A stretch of 26,371 bases of DNA from UBA2730 sp022793235 (lineage in GTDB: Bacteria > Bacillota_I > Bacilli_A > RF39 > UBA660). Below the pieces are notes generated by a model, which was not told the origin of the DNA, did not search any database, and saw only the letters and a program-made list of their open reading frames with translations. Positions 22,875 through 26,371 of the stretch are shown here, in pieces. Each line of letters begins with the position of its first letter. Position 1 is the stretch's first letter. The stretch is from positions 1 through 26,371 of the forward strand of contig CATJZL010000036.1 in assembly GCA_949745755.1 (NCBI GenBank), given 5' to 3'. Made by a program: the position numbers and the translations under genes.

Positions 22875-23531
22875 ATGAAAAACAAGAATAAAGGTAGTAA
22901 TGAAAAAAGAGCACAATCAGTAGTAGTAATTATATTAACCATCATGCTTATACTTTTAGTAGTAGGAGTAACATACGCTTTATTTACATATAGTAAAAAT
23001 GGTACTGCAATAAACCAAGTGACAACAGCAACCATGACTATGAACTATGTAGAAGGAGAAAATGGATTAACAATAGAAAATGCAATACCTATGGAAGATG
23101 CAGTAGGAAAAAGTTTAATAGGAGAAGACGAAGTCTTTGATTTTACAATAGATGTCAATATGACTCCAGGACAAGGATTAATTTATGAGATTGCAGCCAA
23201 AAAAACAGAATATCCAGAAGAACAAGCTATAAAAAATGAAGATGTACGATTATATTTAGAGTCATCAAACACAAAAGGAAGCGGTTATACCCAAGAAATG
23301 GCACCAACCTCTTTTACCCCATTAGAAAATGATACAACAATTGGTTCAAAAAAAGGAGAAATGCTTTTGGCAACAGTAGGAGTAACAGAGTCTAAAACAA
23401 CATATTATAGACTAAGAATGTGGGTATCAAAAGACTTTGTTTTAACAGGCATTTCTAAGAAATTTACAGTCACAATTAATGCCTATGGAAAAGATACCTC
23501 TGTAGAAAATGCTGAGACTTTAGCATCCTAA
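22875..23531 (+). CDS. TasA/camelysin-like secreted protein with SipW-type signal
   Basis: 218-aa exported protein. A short basic head (MKNKNKGSNEKRAQ) is followed by one hydrophobic segment (about 15-38: VVVIILTIMLILLVVGVTYA) and then LFTYSKNGTAINQVTTATMTMNY. This layout, with TYA/F just after the hydrophobic core and then a beta-rich domain starting with a T-x-T-M-x-Y strand, resembles SipW-processed TasA/CalY proteins, which form matrix fibres or surface proteases. The mature part is acidic and beta-rich with no Cys. GGGAGA precedes the ATG. No sipW gene is in the window. The assignment is by pattern; a pilin-like or other single-pass anchored protein is the alternative. It converges on sigK and shares a two-way terminator with it. 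Confidence 0.6.
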   Translation: MKNKNKGSNEKRAQSVVVIILTIMLILLVVGVTYALFTYSKNGTAINQVTTATMTMNYVEGENGLTIENAIPMEDAVGKSLIGEDEVFDFTIDVNMTPGQGLIYEIAAKKTEYPEEQAIKNEDVRLYLESSNTKGSGYTQEMAPTSFTPLENDTTIGSKKGEMLLATVGVTESKTTYYRLRMWVSKDFVLTGISKKFTVTINAYGKDTSVENAETLAS

Positions 23532-23533
23532 AT

Positions 23534-23565
23534 AAAAATATATACTGAAAAAAGTATATATTTTT
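23534..23565. terminator. Bidirectional terminator between the TasA-like gene and sigK
   Basis: AAAAATATATAC (23534-23545) and GTATATATTTTT (23554-23565) form a 12-bp stem with an 8-nt loop. A tracts on one side and T tracts on the other make it usable in both directions. It lies between the two convergent stops. Confidence 0.85.
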
Positions 23566-23578
23566 AGTTGGAGCAAAT

Positions 23579-24271
23579 TCATTCAATATTATTGTTTCGA
23601 ATAAATTCTCTTAATATTTTAGTTAGAGCCCGCTTTTCAATTCTAGATACATAACTTCTTGAAATCTTCATTTGCTTGGCAATCTCCTTTTGAGTTAAAG
23701 CATCTTGATTATTTAATCCATAACGCATAATTAAAATTTGCCTTTCCTGTTCTGTTAATATATTTATATATTCTCTTAATAATTTAATATTGTCTTTAGT
23801 TGTAAGATCATCTATCATATCTTGTTTAGGAGTTTTTAATATATCAAGTATAGCAATTTCATTCCCATCTTTATCATAACCAATAGCATCATTTAAAGAA
23901 ATATTCTTAGAAAATTTGTTATTACTACGAAAATGCATAAGAATTTCATTTTCAATACATCTTGCACAATATGTAGTGAGCTTGACTCCTTTTTTTAATG
24001 AAAAAGTATCCACACCTTTGATTAGACCTATCGTTCCAATACTAATTAAATCATCTTGCTCTCCATCTCTAGGATCAAATTTTTTTACAATATGAGCAAC
24101 CAGTCTTAGATTATGTTCAATAAGCTTATTTCTTGCTTCTTTATCACCCATACCTTTTTTTTGTAACAGATTTTCTTCCTCCTCATCTGTCAAAGGTTCT
24201 GGAAATACCTGATTAGAATAACTACCAGTAAAGAAAAAATTCCTTAAAAGATTTAATAGTTCAAAAAACAT
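23579..24271 (-). CDS. sigK: Sporulation sigma factor sigma-K, pro-form
   Basis: Late mother-cell sigma factor that directs RNA polymerase to spore coat and maturation genes. I start it at ATG 24271 (GGGAAGTGA upstream) rather than TTG 24286, giving 230 aa. Region 1.2/2: ARNKLIEHNLRLVAHIVKKF, DLISIGTIGLIKGVDTF and TYCARCIENEILMHFR. Region 4: LTEQERQILIMRYGL and the helix-turn-helix QKEIAKQMKISRSYVSRIEKRAL. The match with Bacillus sigma-K is close throughout. The hydrophobic N-terminus (MFFELLNLLRNFFFTGS) followed by YSNQVFPEPL matches the pro-sequence and its Ser-Tyr cleavage site, so the factor is probably made inactive and cut by SpoIVFB. The gene is continuous, with no skin-type insertion. 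Confidence 0.93.
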   Translation of the reverse strand: MFFELLNLLRNFFFTGSYSNQVFPEPLTDEEEENLLQKKGMGDKEARNKLIEHNLRLVAHIVKKFDPRDGEQDDLISIGTIGLIKGVDTFSLKKGVKLTTYCARCIENEILMHFRSNNKFSKNISLNDAIGYDKDGNEIAILDILKTPKQDMIDDLTTKDNIKLLREYINILTEQERQILIMRYGLNNQDALTQKEIAKQMKISRSYVSRIEKRALTKILREFIRNNNIE

Positions 24272-24289
24272 ATAATCACTTCCCAATAA

Positions 24290-24316
24290 ATTATATGTCC
24301 ACTATACTCGAATTAT
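24290..24316 (-). promoter_or_regulatory. Candidate sigma-E-type promoter of sigK
   Basis: On the minus strand: ATAATT (24311-24316), 13-nt spacer, CATATAAT (24290-24297), which agrees with the sigma-E consensus (ATA-like -35 and CATAyAhT -10). No sigma-A -35 matches the embedded TATAAT. In Bacillus, sigK is transcribed by sigma-E. One reservation: the start would fall about 12 nt before the ATG, inside the ribosome-binding site. Confidence 0.5.
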
Positions 24317-24454
24317 AGTATCTATTTTTAAAGAAATAAAGCATAGAAAAAGAAAAAAATTTTTCAAATACTGAATACAAGATAAAAAGGAAAATACGAA
24401 CAAAAAATAAGTAAGCGAAAATAACATATATTTTAGTTTGAAAAAGAAAAGATG

Positions 24455-24463
24455 TGGTATACT
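24455..24463 (+). promoter_or_regulatory. Extended -10 promoter for the deacetylase
   Basis: TG-g-TATACT, with TTTGAA (24437-24442) as a possible -35 at 15 nt. The first in-frame ATG (24452) overlaps this promoter, supporting the start at 24500. Confidence 0.65.
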
Positions 24464-24499
24464 AAAATAGAAAGTGTAAAAGTAGTAGGAGTAGTGGAT

Positions 24500-26062
24500 A
24501 TGAAAAAAAAGAAAGAGCAAGAAGAAACATTAAAAAATAAAGATAAAAAAACAGAGGAAGAACTATTCAAATCCTTAAAAGAAAATAGAGTGCTACTAGG
24601 AGATGATTGGGAAAAAGAGGAAGATATAGAAGAAATAAATGAAATACAAAAGAATAAAGAAAGAATAAAAAGAAAGAAAAAATATCCATGGCAAATCTAT
24701 GTACTTCTATTATCAATTATAGTATTAATAATAGGAGCAGTAATCAGTATAAAATATGCTCCACATATTACCTTAAAAGGAGAAAAAAATATTATATTAA
24801 ACTATAAGGAAGAATATAAAGAAAAAGGATACAAAGTAACAGTAAATGGAAAAGATCATACAAATAAAATACAAATAAAAGGCAACGTGAATACAAAGAG
24901 ATTAGGAACCTATAAATTAGAGTACTCCTATAGAAATGGACTATTTCTATCAAAAAAAAATAGAACAATACAAGTAAAAGACTTAAAAAAACCAATAATT
25001 ATGTTAGATGGAGGAAAAGAAGTATACATTTGTCCCAATACAGAATATCAAGATAAGTATAAGGCAATAGACAATTATGATGGAGAACTTACAAATAAAG
25101 TAAAAATAGAAAAGCAAAAGGAAAAATACATTTATACGGTTACAGATAAAGCAGGAAATAAAACTACAATAATGAGAAGAGTAATCAAAAAAGATAGAAT
25201 AAAACCAACTATAACTTTATCTGGTGAAAAAGTAATCAATATACAAATAGGACAGGAATATAGAGAAGATGGCTACCAAGCACTTGATAATTGTGATGGA
25301 GATATTACTAGTAAAGTAATAATCGAAAAGAATGTAGATATAAATAAAGCTGGAGTATATGAAATAAAATATAAAGTAAAAGATAATGCAAATAATGAAG
25401 CAGAGGAAAAGAGAACAATCAACATAGTAGAACCTCCAAAAAAAGGAACAATATACCTAACTTTTGATGATGGACCACAAGAAGGAACAACCAATATAAT
25501 TTTAGATATTTTAAAAGAAGAAAAGGTACCAGCTACATTCTTTGTCACAAATAAAGGACCAGATTATTTGATAAAAAGAGCATATGATGAAAATCATACA
25601 ATAGCTCTACATACAGCAAGTCATAATTATGCAGTCTTATATGCTTCGGATGAAGCCTATTTTCAAGATTTAGAAAGTGTACAAACAAGAGTGAAAAATA
25701 TTACAGGTTATACTTCAAAAATTATTCGCTTTCCTGGTGGCAGCAGCAACACAATTAGTAGAAAATATAGTGAAGGCATTATGTCACGTCTTACAAAAGA
25801 AGTACTAAATAGAGGTTATAAATATTACGATTGGAATATATCTAGTGGGGATGCAGGTGGAACCACTTCAAGTGAAGGAGTCTACCAAAATGTGATAAAT
25901 AATCTTAGACATGATAAAGTAAATATGGTATTAATGCATGATATAAAACCACATACAAGAGATGCCTTAAGACAAATTATACAATATGCAAGAGAACAAG
26001 GTTATATTTTTGAAAAGATAACAGATACAACAGATATGATTAGGCAAAGAGTAAATAATTAA
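24500..26062 (+). CDS. Membrane-anchored polysaccharide deacetylase with Ig-like repeats
   Basis: 520-aa surface enzyme that would remove N-acetyl groups from peptidoglycan or another glycan. ATG 24500 follows AGGAG at 24487-24491. A charged cytoplasmic head (1-63) and one membrane helix (about 64-84) anchor it. Three Ig-like domains of the DUF5011 kind follow: about 88-160 (divergent), 165-230 (IDNYDGELTNKV), and 236-310 (ALDNCDGDITSKV). The NodB domain (316-515) has TFDDGP with Asp323/324, HTASH with metal ligands His371/375, RFPGG (410-414), DWNISSGD and VLMHDI with His480, so the catalytic set is complete. It is divergent from sigK but has a vegetative-type promoter. Substrate and any role in the spore are unknown. 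Confidence 0.92.
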   Translation: MKKKKEQEETLKNKDKKTEEELFKSLKENRVLLGDDWEKEEDIEEINEIQKNKERIKRKKKYPWQIYVLLLSIIVLIIGAVISIKYAPHITLKGEKNIILNYKEEYKEKGYKVTVNGKDHTNKIQIKGNVNTKRLGTYKLEYSYRNGLFLSKKNRTIQVKDLKKPIIMLDGGKEVYICPNTEYQDKYKAIDNYDGELTNKVKIEKQKEKYIYTVTDKAGNKTTIMRRVIKKDRIKPTITLSGEKVINIQIGQEYREDGYQALDNCDGDITSKVIIEKNVDINKAGVYEIKYKVKDNANNEAEEKRTINIVEPPKKGTIYLTFDDGPQEGTTNIILDILKEEKVPATFFVTNKGPDYLIKRAYDENHTIALHTASHNYAVLYASDEAYFQDLESVQTRVKNITGYTSKIIRFPGGSSNTISRKYSEGIMSRLTKEVLNRGYKYYDWNISSGDAGGTTSSEGVYQNVINNLRHDKVNMVLMHDIKPHTRDALRQIIQYAREQGYIFEKITDTTDMIRQRVNN

Positions 26063-26165
26063 AGAGAAAAAGTATATTATATACAGAAATTATAAATAAA
26101 AAATAGGATATATTGACACAAATTAGAAGAATATAAAACATCTAGAAAAAATAATAAAAAAATAT

Positions 26166-26185
26166 AGACATAAAGTCTTTTTTTT
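26166..26185 (+). terminator. Weak terminator after the deacetylase
   Basis: AGAC-ATAAA-GTCT hairpin (4 bp only) followed by seven or more T, about 100 nt after the deacetylase stop. The T tract is good but the stem is short. Confidence 0.4.
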
Positions 26186-26209
26186 GTTATCATCTAATTA
26201 TAAGAAATT

Positions 26210-26284
26210 GCAGATGTAGTTTAGTGGTTAGAATACGGCCTTGCCAAGGCTGTGACGGGGATTCGATTTCCCTCATCTGCTCCA
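26210..26284 (+). tRNA. tRNA-Gly(GCC)
   Basis: A complete cloverleaf. Acceptor GCAGATG (26210-26216) pairs with CATCTGC (26274-26280), discriminator T, and encoded CCA (26282-26284). Anticodon arm CGGCC-TTGCCAA-GGCTG has anticodon GCC. The T arm has loop TTCGATT between GGGGA and TCCCT. It reads glycine GGC and GGU codons. A terminator follows within 70 nt, so this looks like a single-tRNA transcript. No convincing -35 is visible upstream; a TATAAG at 26199 is too close to be sure of. Confidence 0.95.
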
Positions 26285-26324
26285 TTGACGAATCTGTTCG
26301 AACTTTTCGGACATTGATATATAG

Positions 26325-26351
26325 AAAATCAATCGAAAGATTGGTTTTTTT
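26325..26351 (+). terminator. Terminator after tRNA-Gly
   Basis: AAAATCAATC pairs with GATTGGTTTT (one G-U) around a GAAA tetraloop and runs into T. It closes the tRNA transcript. Confidence 0.8.
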
Positions 26352-26371
26352 GTTGTTACAAAGAAATCATC

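Noticed and set aside
23579..24271. skin-type element or recombinase interrupting sigK
   Set aside because: The sigK frame is continuous from the pro-peptide to the C-terminus, and no recombinase gene is in the window.
24452..24499. Earlier start for the deacetylase
   Set aside because: It overlaps the -10 TATACT; ATG 24500 has AGGAG at the right distance.
26285..26320. Second structured RNA or T-box-like leader after the tRNA
   Set aside because: Only a 6-bp hairpin (TGTTCG/CGGACA with a G-U pair) is present and the window ends soon after; it fits a tRNA 3' trailer before the terminator.
1..26371. CRISPR arrays, insertion sequences, prophage or integration sites
   Set aside because: No regularly spaced repeats, transposase or integrase motifs or terminal inverted repeats were seen on either strand.

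Overview
The window is about 26.4 kb of very AT-rich, A-rich-coding-strand DNA from a low-GC Bacillota. UGA is used as a stop (smc, the secreted protein at 2590-3405), so the standard bacterial code applies and Mycoplasma-type code 4 is excluded. A pro-sigma-K gene with an intact, recognisable pro-peptide and a YjcZ-like tiny membrane protein point to an endospore former. The genus cannot be named from the sequence. Many plus-strand genes have an extended -10 of the form TGn-TAtaMT, 20-50 nt before the start, often with a poor -35.

Layout. 1-3405: hisS (5' end outside the window), an archaeal/eukaryal-type aspS overlapping it by 8 bp, and a small secreted protein, probably one operon. 3648-9364: a cassette of two paralogous seven-TM hybrid histidine kinases flanking an ANL-superfamily adenylating enzyme; the adenylating enzyme and the second kinase are each split by a one-base frameshift. 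9442-13537: an alpha/beta-hydrolase of the Mbeg1/DUF2974 type and an unusually short smc. 13547-15197 (minus): def, an unknown 252-aa protein, and a YjcZ-like tiny protein. 15328-16509: a SEDS glycosyltransferase (FtsW/SpoVE type). 16668-20203: an operon of an S66 LD-carboxypeptidase/MccF-like peptidase, an ABC exporter and an unknown coiled-coil protein. 20308-21225 (minus): a ureohydrolase-fold protein lacking half of the arginase metal ligands, divergent from a MurE-type ligase (21327-22763). 22875-23531: a TasA/camelysin-like secreted protein. 23579-24271 (minus): sigK, divergent from a membrane-anchored polysaccharide deacetylase (24500-26062). 26210-26284: tRNA-Gly(GCC).

How the genes fit together. 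A cell-envelope theme runs through the second half: SEDS polymerase, MurE-type ligase, S66 carboxypeptidase, polysaccharide deacetylase and TasA-like protein, alongside sporulation genes. The hybrid kinases have no adjacent response regulator, so they presumably signal to a partner elsewhere, possibly a sporulation phosphorelay (inference). The most unusual observations are the ureohydrolase with a dismantled metal centre, the paired frameshifts in the kinase/adenylase/kinase cassette, the Cys/His-rich tail on HisRS, the shortened SMC arms, the sigma-E-like promoter and conserved processing site of pro-sigma-K, and interlocked terminators between smc and def. No mobile element, CRISPR array or rRNA was seen, and no intergenic gap exceeds 300 bp; the longest is 3406-3647.
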